From: JACJVV01 sp047603135
GTDB taxonomy: Archaea; Nanobdellota; Nanobdellia; Woesearchaeales; JACJVV01
Reading direction: 5' to 3'
DNA length: 5,622 nt
Assembly (NCBI GenBank): GCA_047603135.1
Contig: JBLKOW010000067.1
Coordinates: forward strand, 1 to 5,622
Below the pieces are notes generated by a model. It made no database searches. It was not told the origin of the DNA and saw only the letters and a program-made list of their open reading frames with translations. Positions 1-4,680 of this stretch are shown here, in pieces. The first letter of the stretch is position 1, and each line of letters opens with the position of its first letter. The position numbers and the translations under genes were made by a program.

Positions 1-35
1 AAAGAAAAAGAAAAAAGGGCGCCCGTTTCCGGGCG
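1..35 (-). terminator. Hairpin plus T-tract terminator
   Basis: Read on the minus strand, a 6-bp stem (CGCCCG/CGGGCG, 35-30 with 25-20) closes a GAAA tetraloop. It is followed by CCC and then an almost unbroken T tract (16 to 1, interrupted by two C). This is the form of an intrinsic terminator and would end transcription coming from ftsZ. Archaeal termination mainly needs the T tract, so the hairpin may instead stabilise the 3' end of the RNA. On the plus strand nothing T-rich follows the stem, so the orientation is clear. Confidence 0.7.
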
Positions 36-46
36 TCACCAAGAAT

Positions 47-90
47 TTCGCCTTCACCATGGGAGTTGGGGGTGGTACAGTGAAGGCAAA
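47..90 (-). repeat. Imperfect inverted repeat downstream of ftsZ
   Basis: Arms at 47-57 and 80-90 (core CCTTCAC/GTGAAGG) pair over 11 positions with a single G-T wobble, around a 22-nt G-rich loop. It lies between ftsZ and the T-tract terminator. It could be part of a structured 3' untranslated region or of a small minus-strand RNA ending at the terminator. No known RNA family is recognised. Confidence 0.5.
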
Positions 91-106
91 GAAAATAAAG
101 GGGTGT

Positions 107-126
107 GGCCATGGTCCCCCATGACC
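107..126 (-). terminator. Hairpin after ftsZ stop, no T tract
   Basis: An 8-bp stem with one G-T pair (arms 107-114 and 119-126, core CCATGG) surrounds a 4-nt C-rich loop, 29 bp beyond the ftsZ stop codon. No T run follows directly on the minus strand, so it is more likely a 3' RNA-stabilising hairpin than a terminator by itself. The T-tract terminator proper lies at 1-35. Confidence 0.4.
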
Positions 127-155
127 ACTTCATCCATCATCTATTTCAACTGTCC

Positions 156-1229
156 TTAATTAATTATTTCAATGCCAAGTTCATCACTGATTTCTAGAGA
201 CTCGCTTGTTGTTTGTTTATAATCAACTTTCCCTAAAATCCATGGAGATTTAACTCCAGTGATGATTGTCATGACAATTACTTTTCCTTTAAGCTCGTCA
301 GCAACACGTGCTCCCCAAATTACATTCGCTTCATCGTCAAGCGATTCAGTAACTTGTTCACCAATCTTGTTGATATCATCAAGAGTCATATCAGGTCCTC
401 CTGAGATATGGATTAGTGCACCAGTTGCTCCTTCATAACTTATGTCGAGCAAAGGATTGTTGAGAGCGCCTTTTACCGCTTCATCAACACGATTGTTTGT
501 GTCGGATGAACCAACACCAATTGCAGCAACGCCACCATTAGTCATGATTGCTTTTACATCAGCATAATCTAAGTTGACTAATGAAGGCACTGCAATTGTT
601 TCTACAATTCCTTTGATCATTGTTGAAATAAGCTCGTTTGCAACAGCAAATGCCTGTTGAATTGGCAAATTGCCTGCAATTTGAACAAGGCGATTATTGT
701 CAATGACAATAACTGTATCTGAAACTTGCCGGAGTTGTTGGAGGCCATACTCTGCCTTGTCCACACGAGCTCGTTCAATCTTGAAAGGCATTGTTACTGT
801 TCCAATAACAATTGATCCTGTGTCTTTTGCGGTTTGAGCAACAACAGGAGCTGAACCAGTTCCAGTTCCACCACCCATACCTGCACATACGAAAACCATA
901 TCTGCGCCTTTTAGTGATTGTTTAATTTCACCCATAGATTCTTGAGCAGCTTCTGCTCCTTTTTCAGGAAATCCACCACATCCAAGACCACGAGTTACGT
1001 CTTTTCCAATTAAAAACTTAACATCAGAATCAGTTATATCGAGATGTTGTTTATCAGTATTACAGGAAATAATTTGTGCACCTTTAATACCTTTCTTATA
1101 TAACCAAGAAACCATATTGTTTCCAGCACCACCACAACCGATGACTTTGATGTTTGCCTGACCAACTATATTTTTTGAGGATTGGTCTGATTCCTCGTTT
1201 TTCATTGCGTTTTGTACTATAAAGTCCAT
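156..1229 (-). CDS. ftsZ: Cell division protein FtsZ (archaeal FtsZ1 type)
   Basis: Tubulin-like GTPase that polymerises into the division ring at mid-cell. With the start chosen here it has 357 residues. Visible motifs are the nucleotide-binding loop IGCGGAGNN (about residues 30-38), the tubulin signature GMGGGTGTGSAPV (117-129) and the T7 synergy loop NLDYADVKAIM (219-229), which carries the two aspartates that trigger GTP hydrolysis across the monomer interface. The C-terminus ends in ELGIEIIN, like the short conserved tail of archaeal FtsZ1. The start at 1229 is preferred to the in-frame ATG at 1274 because a GGGGTG ribosome binding site lies 7 nt upstream, the ATG at 1274 overlaps the TATA box, and MDFIVQ resembles usual FtsZ1 N-termini. 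In many archaea ftsZ is followed by secE and nusG, but here hairpins and a terminator follow. It is divergent from the HIT operon. All catalytic motifs are intact. Confidence 0.96.
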   Translation of the reverse strand: MDFIVQNAMKNEESDQSSKNIVGQANIKVIGCGGAGNNMVSWLYKKGIKGAQIISCNTDKQHLDITDSDVKFLIGKDVTRGLGCGGFPEKGAEAAQESMGEIKQSLKGADMVFVCAGMGGGTGTGSAPVVAQTAKDTGSIVIGTVTMPFKIERARVDKAEYGLQQLRQVSDTVIVIDNNRLVQIAGNLPIQQAFAVANELISTMIKGIVETIAVPSLVNLDYADVKAIMTNGGVAAIGVGSSDTNNRVDEAVKGALNNPLLDISYEGATGALIHISGGPDMTLDDINKIGEQVTESLDDEANVIWGARVADELKGKVIVMTIITGVKSPWILGKVDYKQTTSESLEISDELGIEIIN

Positions 1230-1236
1230 TTCTTTG

Positions 1237-1242
1237 CACCCC
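1237..1242 (-). promoter_or_regulatory. Ribosome binding site deciding the ftsZ start
   Basis: On the minus strand GGGGTG is followed by 7 nt and then ATG at 1229-1227. It can pair with the anti-Shine-Dalgarno end of 16S rRNA. No comparable site precedes the ATG at 1274, so this site selects the 357-residue FtsZ. Confidence 0.7.
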
Positions 1243-1273
1243 AGTTTTTTATGCCCCTTTGATGGATGAAGCA

Positions 1274-1281
1274 TATTTATA
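1274..1281 (-). promoter_or_regulatory. ftsZ TATA box
   Basis: TATAAATA on the minus strand is centred about 25-27 nt upstream of a predicted transcription start near 1250. That would give a leader of about 20 nt containing the GGGGTG site. The alternative ATG at 1274 lies within this box and so would not be transcribed from it. A second TATA-like palindrome lies further upstream at 1310-1321. Confidence 0.55.
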
Positions 1282-1309
1282 TCGAGCAGACTATTGTTTG
1301 TAATATATA

Positions 1310-1321
1310 GGTATAAATACC
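1310..1321. promoter_or_regulatory. Palindromic TATA-like element
   Basis: GGTAT-AA-ATACC is an inverted repeat that reads as a TATA-like box on both strands (TATAAATA on plus, TATTTATA on minus). It could serve as a second ftsZ promoter. On the plus strand it could drive an RNA starting near 1343 that would contain the CGCCAA hairpins. Only position and sequence support this. Confidence 0.25.
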
Positions 1322-1363
1322 AAAAAGTATATATTAAAGCACTGTCTACTATCCTCTAGAAAT

Positions 1364-1449
1364 CGCCAACATAAGCCAACACACAAAAGATTCGCCAAAA
1401 TCTTATTGTGCACGTTTTTATTCTGTGCATGTCTCGCCAAAGACATGTA
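1364..1449. repeat. Cluster of CGCCAA motifs, two in hairpin loops
   Basis: TCGCCAA occurs at 1363-1369, 1392-1398 and 1434-1440. In the second copy CGCCAA is the exact loop of a hairpin with arms AAGATT (1387-1392) and AATCTT (1399-1404). In the third it is the exact loop of a hairpin with arms CATGTCT (1428-1434) and AGACATG (1441-1447), extendable by two pairs. The stems differ completely while the loop is constant. The first copy has no matching arms. No protein-coding frame is evident. This may be a structured RNA, a protein-binding hairpin set, or remnants of a hairpin-ended mobile element. Confidence 0.5.
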
Positions 1450-1599
1450 AAATCATTTATTTTATGAGTATATAAATAACACAACTAGTATTTAAACTTA
1501 ATGATGATTCATAATATAGTTTTTAGTATATCTTTATAGTTCTTTTTTATTAAGTAAGTTCTATGTATCCTAGATATATGTTGTTTATTAGAACAATAT

Positions 1600-1617
1600 A
1601 AGATTATAATTAATCTT
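1600..1617. repeat. 7-bp perfect inverted repeat
   Basis: AAGATTA (1600-1606) and TAATCTT (1611-1617) flank TAAT in the AT-rich divergent intergenic region. It could be a hairpin or a binding site. In such AT-rich sequence it may also be chance. Confidence 0.3.
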
Positions 1618-1667
1618 AATCGTTTTATTTTTTTGGAATATATGGAATGGCCATCTTAATAGATATT

Positions 1668-1731
1668 ACTGTATTAATAAACACTGTATTAATAAACACA
1701 GTATTAATAATACACACTCTATTAATAATAC
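1668..1731. repeat. Imperfect tandem repeat, about 15-18 bp units
   Basis: Four adjacent units share the core TATTAATAA. Units at 1668-1682 and 1683-1697 are identical (ACTGTATTAATAAAC). Units at 1698-1713 and 1714-1731 are diverged and slightly longer. The array is almost pure A/T with regularly placed C/G, upstream of the HIT promoter. It may be a protein-binding array, a DNA-unwinding element, or a slippage product. The rest of 1450-1667 is AT-rich with no gene that I can see. Confidence 0.6.
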
Positions 1732-1756
1732 ATTATATTATAATAAAGCCTAAACA

Positions 1757-1857
1757 TACGTTTGTAAAAAGTCAATTTGCACGGCGAATACATATTTTTT
1801 AATTAAATTAAAAAATATCGCCTCACTTGGCAAAGTAGACTTTTTACTTACAAACAT
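1757..1857. repeat. About 100-bp imperfect inverted repeat
   Basis: The centre (1792-1818) is a perfect 27-bp palindrome: 13-bp arms ATATTTTTTAATT and AATTAAAAAATAT around one A. Going outward, GGCG (1783-1786) pairs with CGCC (1819-1822), TTTGC (1776-1780) with GCAAA (1830-1834), and GTTTGTAA...AAAGTC (1760-1773) with its complement at 1838-1854, which carries a 4-nt insertion. The nested order is preserved throughout, so the whole block can form one long cruciform or RNA hairpin. It ends 8 bp before the HIT TATA box. Confidence 0.6.
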
Positions 1858-1864
1858 ACAAAAG

Positions 1865-1873
1865 AAATATATA
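1865..1873 (+). promoter_or_regulatory. HIT operon TATA box
   Basis: AAATATATA is centred about 27 nt upstream of the ATG at 1896, which fits transcription starting at or a few nucleotides before the start codon. No Shine-Dalgarno sequence precedes the ATG, consistent with a leaderless mRNA. Confidence 0.55.
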
Positions 1874-1895
1874 GTAACGATTTTAGATTACCTGT

Positions 1896-2858
1896 ATGGC
1901 TGAAGAAACACAAGAAGAATTAATGGAACGTATTAAAAATATGAGTCCAGAAGAACTTGCTGAGTTTCAAAAATCACGTTGTATATTCTGCCACATCATT
2001 TCAGGAAAAATTCCGGCAAGAAAGATATATGAAGATGAAATCGTAGTAGCCATTCTTGATATAAACCCTGCAACAATCGGACACATTTTACTTATGCCAA
2101 AAGAGCATTATACTATTATGCCACAGATTCCTAAAGAAGTTCTTGATCACGTATTTACCATTGCAAAAAAGCTATCCCAAACAATACTTCAAGGAATTGG
2201 TGCAAAAGGGACAAGTATATTAATTCAAAACGGTGTTGCTGCAGGCCAAAAGGCGCAGCATTTTATGATCCATATAATTCCACGAAGACAAGATGATGGT
2301 GTTGGACTTATACCACCTAGAAAAGGAATAAGCGATGAGAATTATAAAGTACTTAAGGAAAGAATTTCACAAAGAATAATGGAACTAAAGAATCCACAAA
2401 AAGCAGTGCCTCAAGAAAAGACAGAAAGCACTCAAGAATCAATGCCAGGAGCTGCACAAATAAAAAACAACCAAAGTAATTCTGAAAAAAAAGTTTCTCA
2501 AGAAGAACAATCAGCTCAAAAAAAAGAGTTAGGACAGCAAACAGTTTTTGAAAAAGAAGATATTAGTGAGATGAATCAAGAAGTCTCAAAAACCAACGAA
2601 GATATTGAGCATTTACAAAAAAGTCTTGAGAGTAATTCGCTTAGCCAAGAAAAAGATACAGGGAATAGTAATATCAAAAACAATACTGATACTAATAGTA
2701 GTGATGAAAGAAGTAATAGGAGTAGTACAGAAATGAGTAGTAAAAATGATACTCCAGAAAGTAATACTACCGATGCCACTACAAATGTTCGCGACGAGAT
2801 TAAACAACGAAAAACTAAACTAGATTCAATATCTCGATTGTTTGGTGTAAAGAAGTGA
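1896..2858 (+). CDS. HIT-domain protein, nucleophile lost, long disordered tail
   Basis: Histidine-triad superfamily protein of 320 residues. Residues 1-28 form a charged helix (SPEELAEFQKS). The HIT domain spans about 29-165. A zinc site is visible as C29-x2-C32, H71 and H122. The catalytic motif, normally GQ-x-V-x-H-x-H-x-H, reads GQKAQHFMIHIIPR (117-130). The first and third histidines remain (H122, H126) but the middle one, the nucleophile that forms the nucleotidyl-His intermediate in active HIT enzymes, is M124. Nucleotide binding may persist, but hydrolase or transferase chemistry is unlikely. Residues about 166-300 are low complexity, rich in Q, S, N, E, K and T with almost no aromatics, and look disordered. 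The last 20 residues form a basic amphipathic segment ending LDSISRLFGVKK, a plausible docking peptide. The ordinary family length is 110-150 residues, so the tail doubles the protein. The gene overlaps the next HIT gene by 4 bp, so the two are probably translated together. Confidence 0.9.
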   Translation: MAEETQEELMERIKNMSPEELAEFQKSRCIFCHIISGKIPARKIYEDEIVVAILDINPATIGHILLMPKEHYTIMPQIPKEVLDHVFTIAKKLSQTILQGIGAKGTSILIQNGVAAGQKAQHFMIHIIPRRQDDGVGLIPPRKGISDENYKVLKERISQRIMELKNPQKAVPQEKTESTQESMPGAAQIKNNQSNSEKKVSQEEQSAQKKELGQQTVFEKEDISEMNQEVSKTNEDIEHLQKSLESNSLSQEKDTGNSNIKNNTDTNSSDERSNRSSTEMSSKNDTPESNTTDATTNVRDEIKQRKTKLDSISRLFGVKK

Positions 2859-3397
2859 TTACCATGACTGAAAAACTACGAGACATACTCATCGATGAAG
2901 GAACATTAACACAGACTTGTGTATATAGTGATTCAGTTTGTGTTGCACTTCTCTCTAAAAACCCAATATCACTTTGCCATGTAATTATCACTCCACGTCG
3001 AGAAGTCACTATACTTGAACAATTACAAGATGAAGAAGTCACTCATATTTTTGGTGTTGCAAATCTTATTTCACGCGCTATGTTTGAAAGTATAAATATA
3101 CAAGGGACAAATATTTTAGTTCAAAATGGTGTTCCTGCAGGACAAAACGATCCACAATTTTCTATCCATGTTATTTCTCGTACTGAAAATGATGAAGTAC
3201 CTGTTGACTGGGAACCTATGACAGTTAGCGATGAGCAAATGGAATCAGTGAAACAATTATATGAACAAACACTTGGAAAACAAGCCCAGCCCGTGCCACA
3301 ACAAGAACAAGTGCCTGTCAAAAAAACAAAACCCGACGTAAGTTCAGAAGATGGTGAAGAAAACTATCTTGTGAAGTATTTTGAGCGAAGGCCGTGA
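2855..3397 (+). CDS. Second degenerate HIT-domain protein
   Basis: Protein of 180 residues, paralogous to the gene before it. They share the NILVQNGV-x-AGQ strand/turn and IH-x-I-x-R after it. Here the triad is more degraded: GQNDPQFSIHVISR (96-109) has Q101, S103 and H105 in place of the three histidines. The CxxC pair and the zinc-ligand histidine (E50 here) are also absent, so neither catalysis nor zinc binding is expected. The C-terminal third is a polar Q/P/K linker ending in the short motif NYLVKYFERRP. The GTG start overlaps the upstream TGA as GTGA, with GGTG 7 nt before it. An ATG at 2864, preceded by GTGAT, is an equally possible start giving 177 residues. HIT proteins normally form dimers, so a heterodimer with the upstream product is a reasonable inference. 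The ligand and role are unknown. Confidence 0.85.
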   Translation: MITMTEKLRDILIDEGTLTQTCVYSDSVCVALLSKNPISLCHVIITPRREVTILEQLQDEEVTHIFGVANLISRAMFESINIQGTNILVQNGVPAGQNDPQFSIHVISRTENDEVPVDWEPMTVSDEQMESVKQLYEQTLGKQAQPVPQQEQVPVKKTKPDVSSEDGEENYLVKYFERRP

Positions 3398-3493
3398 AAA
3401 GAAAATATGTTTGTTTGAATTATACATCTACATTCTTATTTTGAGTTTACTAAGCATAAAAATTACAATATCACCGCTTGGCATGTTGATAAC

Positions 3494-3574
3494 AAAAATC
3501 CGACTCTTGGTTGTTCGTCCTATCCCCAACATAAATGTTGGGGTATTACGGACTCACGATTGAGTCGAATTTTT
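3494..3574. repeat. Long imperfect hairpin, possible structured RNA
   Basis: Outer arms 3494-3506 and 3562-3574 (core CGACTC/GAGTCG) pair over 13 positions with one mismatch. GTCC (3517-3520) pairs with GGAC (3550-3553). Inside is a perfect 8-bp stem CCCCAACA/TGTTGGGG (3524-3531 with 3536-3543) and a TAAA loop. An alternative local stem GACTCA/TGAGTC lies at 3551-3566. The nested pairs give one extended hairpin with internal loops in a region without a credible gene. It may be a non-coding RNA, or an end of a hairpin-bearing transposable element. Confidence 0.5.
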
Positions 3575-3577
3575 GGA

Positions 3578-3690
3578 ATTGAAAATCTCACCCTAAAGGA
3601 TGGAGTATTCAGGTCCTAACGTAAATGCACAAAAACTAAGTTTTTGGCATGCCAGACTCCGTCTGTGCATCTCACAGGGAGATTTTCAAT
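3578..3690. repeat. Long inverted repeat enclosing smaller hairpins
   Basis: ATTGAAAATCTC (3578-3589) plus CCCT (3591-3594) pair with AGGG (3676-3679) plus AGATTTTCAAT: 16 pairs with one bulged A (3590). Inside, ATGCACA (3625-3631) pairs with TGTGCAT (3664-3670). That stem encloses AAAAC/GTTTT (3632-3636 with 3640-3644), the palindrome GGCATGCC (3646-3653) and AGAC/GTCT (3654-3657 with 3661-3664). The overall shape is a branched fold. On the plus strand the start (CACCCTAAAGGATGGAGT) recalls the hairpin near IS200/IS605-family ends, but no transposase is present. From 3691 to 3749 I see nothing definite. Confidence 0.5.
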
Positions 3691-3749
3691 AAAATCCCGA
3701 ATGCCTCACAACTCGCAATTAAACTGAACTTAGGATGATATGTTTTTAC

Positions 3750-3782
3750 GTCTACATCATAAAATTTATAAATAATGTAGAC
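3750..3782 (+). promoter_or_regulatory. TATA box inside an inverted repeat (putative autoregulatory operator)
   Basis: GTCTACAT (3750-3757) and ATGTAGAC (3775-3782) are perfect 8-bp arms 17 bp apart. The spacer holds the TATA box TTTATAAAT (3765-3773). Transcription would start about 25 nt downstream of the box centre, at or very near the ATG at 3794, so the mRNA is probably leaderless. Arms that bracket the TATA box would let a dimeric regulator block TBP binding. In this place the likely regulator is the antitoxin or the toxin-antitoxin complex. Confidence 0.6.
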
Positions 3783-3793
3783 ACATATATTCT

Positions 3794-4243
3794 ATGCCTT
3801 ATACAGAAATTAGAAAAAAGAATACTAACACTTATTTTTATAGAGTTAGGTCTGTGCGTAAGAAAGATAAAGTAACAAAAGAACGCGTTTATTTAGGTAA
3901 TAATCTTTCTAAAGAACAATTAGAAAAGAAAGAATACTACGCAGACATGCAATTACTTAAAAATAAAGAACTTGATGCCTTAATTGTAAAAATACGAACC
4001 ATTCTTAAAAAAAGAGGAGTAAAAAAAGCCAGTCTTTTTGGTAGCTATGCACAAGGAAAACAACGAAAGAATAGTGATATCGATATACTTATTGAACCCC
4101 CACGTAATATAGGTTTTGGATTTGTTTCAATAGAGCAAGAACTGGAGAAAACATTATCACGAAAAGTTGATGTTATTACATATAACAGCATAAGCCCATT
4201 TCTGCGTGAAGAAATACTAAAACATGAGGTAAAAATATTGTGA
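3794..4243 (+). CDS. MNT-family antitoxin nucleotidyltransferase with N-terminal extension
   Basis: Minimal nucleotidyltransferase (pol-beta fold) of the MntA type, 149 residues. Residues about 66-149 hold the catalytic core: GSYAQGKQRKNSDIDILIE with G83-S84, D95 and D97, and the third acidic residue D126 in KVDVIT. In studied MntA-HepT pairs this enzyme adds AMP units to a tyrosine of the partner HEPN RNase and so silences it; all residues needed appear present. Residues 1-45 are an added module, YRVRSVRKKDKVTKERVYLG followed by NLSKEQL, basic and beta-rich. I recall a similar module at the N-termini of other archaeal proteins, including Fic-like ones. It is absent from ordinary 95-110-residue MNT proteins and could bind DNA or RNA. 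The gene overlaps the HEPN gene by 4 bp and starts right after a TATA box bracketed by an inverted repeat. Confidence 0.88.
   Translation: MPYTEIRKKNTNTYFYRVRSVRKKDKVTKERVYLGNNLSKEQLEKKEYYADMQLLKNKELDALIVKIRTILKKRGVKKASLFGSYAQGKQRKNSDIDILIEPPRNIGFGFVSIEQELEKTLSRKVDVITYNSISPFLREEILKHEVKIL
4226..4230 (+). promoter_or_regulatory. Ribosome binding site for the HEPN gene
   Basis: GAGGT inside the end of the MNT gene lies 9 nt before the GTG at 4240. It supports that non-ATG start and translation of the toxin from the shared mRNA, whereas the first gene of the operon appears leaderless. Confidence 0.55.
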
Positions 4244-4578
4244 AGAGAGATTTAATTTTTATCGAACATATCTTAGATAACATTCAAGCAATTGAAGATT
4301 TCGCAGTACATTCAAATAGGACTGCTTTTAAGAAAAATCGTATGCTTCAAAGCGCTATCATACGAGAAATAGAAGTTATTGGAGAGGCTGTAAAGAATAT
4401 ATCGCCTTCTTTAAAAAAACAGTACCCAGCTATTGCTTGGAATGAAATTGCACGTACACGAGATAAAATGATTCACCATTATTTTGGAGTTGATCTTGAT
4501 ATTGTGTGGAATATCGTGGAACTTGAACTGCAAAAACTTAAGAAGCAGATGAAAAAAATACGAAAAGAAATTAAATGA
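4240..4578 (+). CDS. HEPN-domain toxin RNase (DUF86/HepT-like)
   Basis: All-alpha HEPN ribonuclease of 112 residues, the usual length for HepT. The active-site motif R-x4-H-x-Y is present as RDKMIHHY (R74, H79, Y81). R and H are the RNase residues, and the tyrosine is the site that MntA-type partners adenylylate. Upstream, REIEVIGEA (42-50) is the conserved helix typical of the family. The C-terminus is a lysine-rich helix. It starts at a GTG that overlaps the MNT stop (GTGA), with GAGGT ahead, so expression is coupled to the antitoxin. In this family the antitoxin is often the first gene, as here. Its TGA stop falls on a TGACG that resembles the edge of the tandem repeat at 4581. The function is expected to be tRNA or mRNA cleavage under phage infection or stress; the target is not evident from the sequence. 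Confidence 0.9.
   Translation: MKRDLIFIEHILDNIQAIEDFAVHSNRTAFKKNRMLQSAIIREIEVIGEAVKNISPSLKKQYPAIAWNEIARTRDKMIHHYFGVDLDIVWNIVELELQKLKKQMKKIRKEIK
4552..4575 (-). terminator. T-rich terminator for the tRNA transcript
   Basis: On the minus strand, runs of 3, 3, 4 and 7 T lie beyond the tandem repeats and inside the 3' end of the convergent HEPN gene. Archaeal RNA polymerase stops at such T runs. If used, the tRNA precursor would carry a trailer of more than 90 nt containing both repeat copies. Confidence 0.35.
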
Positions 4579-4580
4579 CG

Positions 4581-4680
4581 CCGGCAACGTAAACAGAGTT
4601 TAGTGCCTGTGCGTGCTGACGCCCGCACCCGGCAACATAAACGGAGTTTAGTGCCTGTGCGTGCTGACGCCCGCACCCGG
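4581..4680. repeat. 48-bp tandem repeat derived from the tRNA-Ser gene
   Basis: Copy 1 is 4581-4628 and copy 2 is 4629-4676, differing at two positions, followed by CCGG (4677-4680). Each copy ends with the same 9 bases as the tRNA 3' end; with the following CCGG the match is 13 nt (4620-4632 equals 4668-4680). Read on the minus strand, the other half of the unit (TAAAC...ATGTTGCC) aligns without gaps to the tRNA 5' flank plus its first three bases, with 14 of 21 positions identical. Each copy therefore looks like a tRNA gene whose body has been deleted. A shortened edge (TGACG-CCGG, 4576-4584) may be a third remnant. Confidence 0.85.

Noticed and set aside
1230..1274. N-terminal extension of FtsZ from the ATG at 1274
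   Set aside because: That ATG overlaps the TATA box and lacks a ribosome binding site; the ATG at 1229 has one.
1500..1540. Box C/D small RNA (ATGATGA at 1501)
   Set aside because: No CUGA D box or terminal stem at suitable spacing.
1668..1731. CRISPR array
   Set aside because: Units are short, contiguous and without unique spacers, and no cas gene is visible.
2576..3321. Minus-strand open frames across the HIT genes
   Set aside because: They lie inside two well-supported HIT genes. Their serine/leucine- or threonine/isoleucine-rich translations mirror the low-complexity codons of the plus strand.
3381..3563. 60-residue plus-strand open frame after the second HIT gene
   Set aside because: It overlaps the HIT gene end and runs into the hairpin region. 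The sequence is generic hydrophobic, with no ribosome binding site or promoter.
3494..3574. H/ACA guide RNA
   Set aside because: It has a pocket-like internal loop but no ACA box after the lower stem and no kink-turn signature.
4620..4680. Integrase attachment site pair at the tRNA 3' end
   Set aside because: The duplicated tRNA part is only 13 nt, the copies are in tandem with a 48-bp period and no element or integrase lies between them; the tRNA-collapse explanation fits better.
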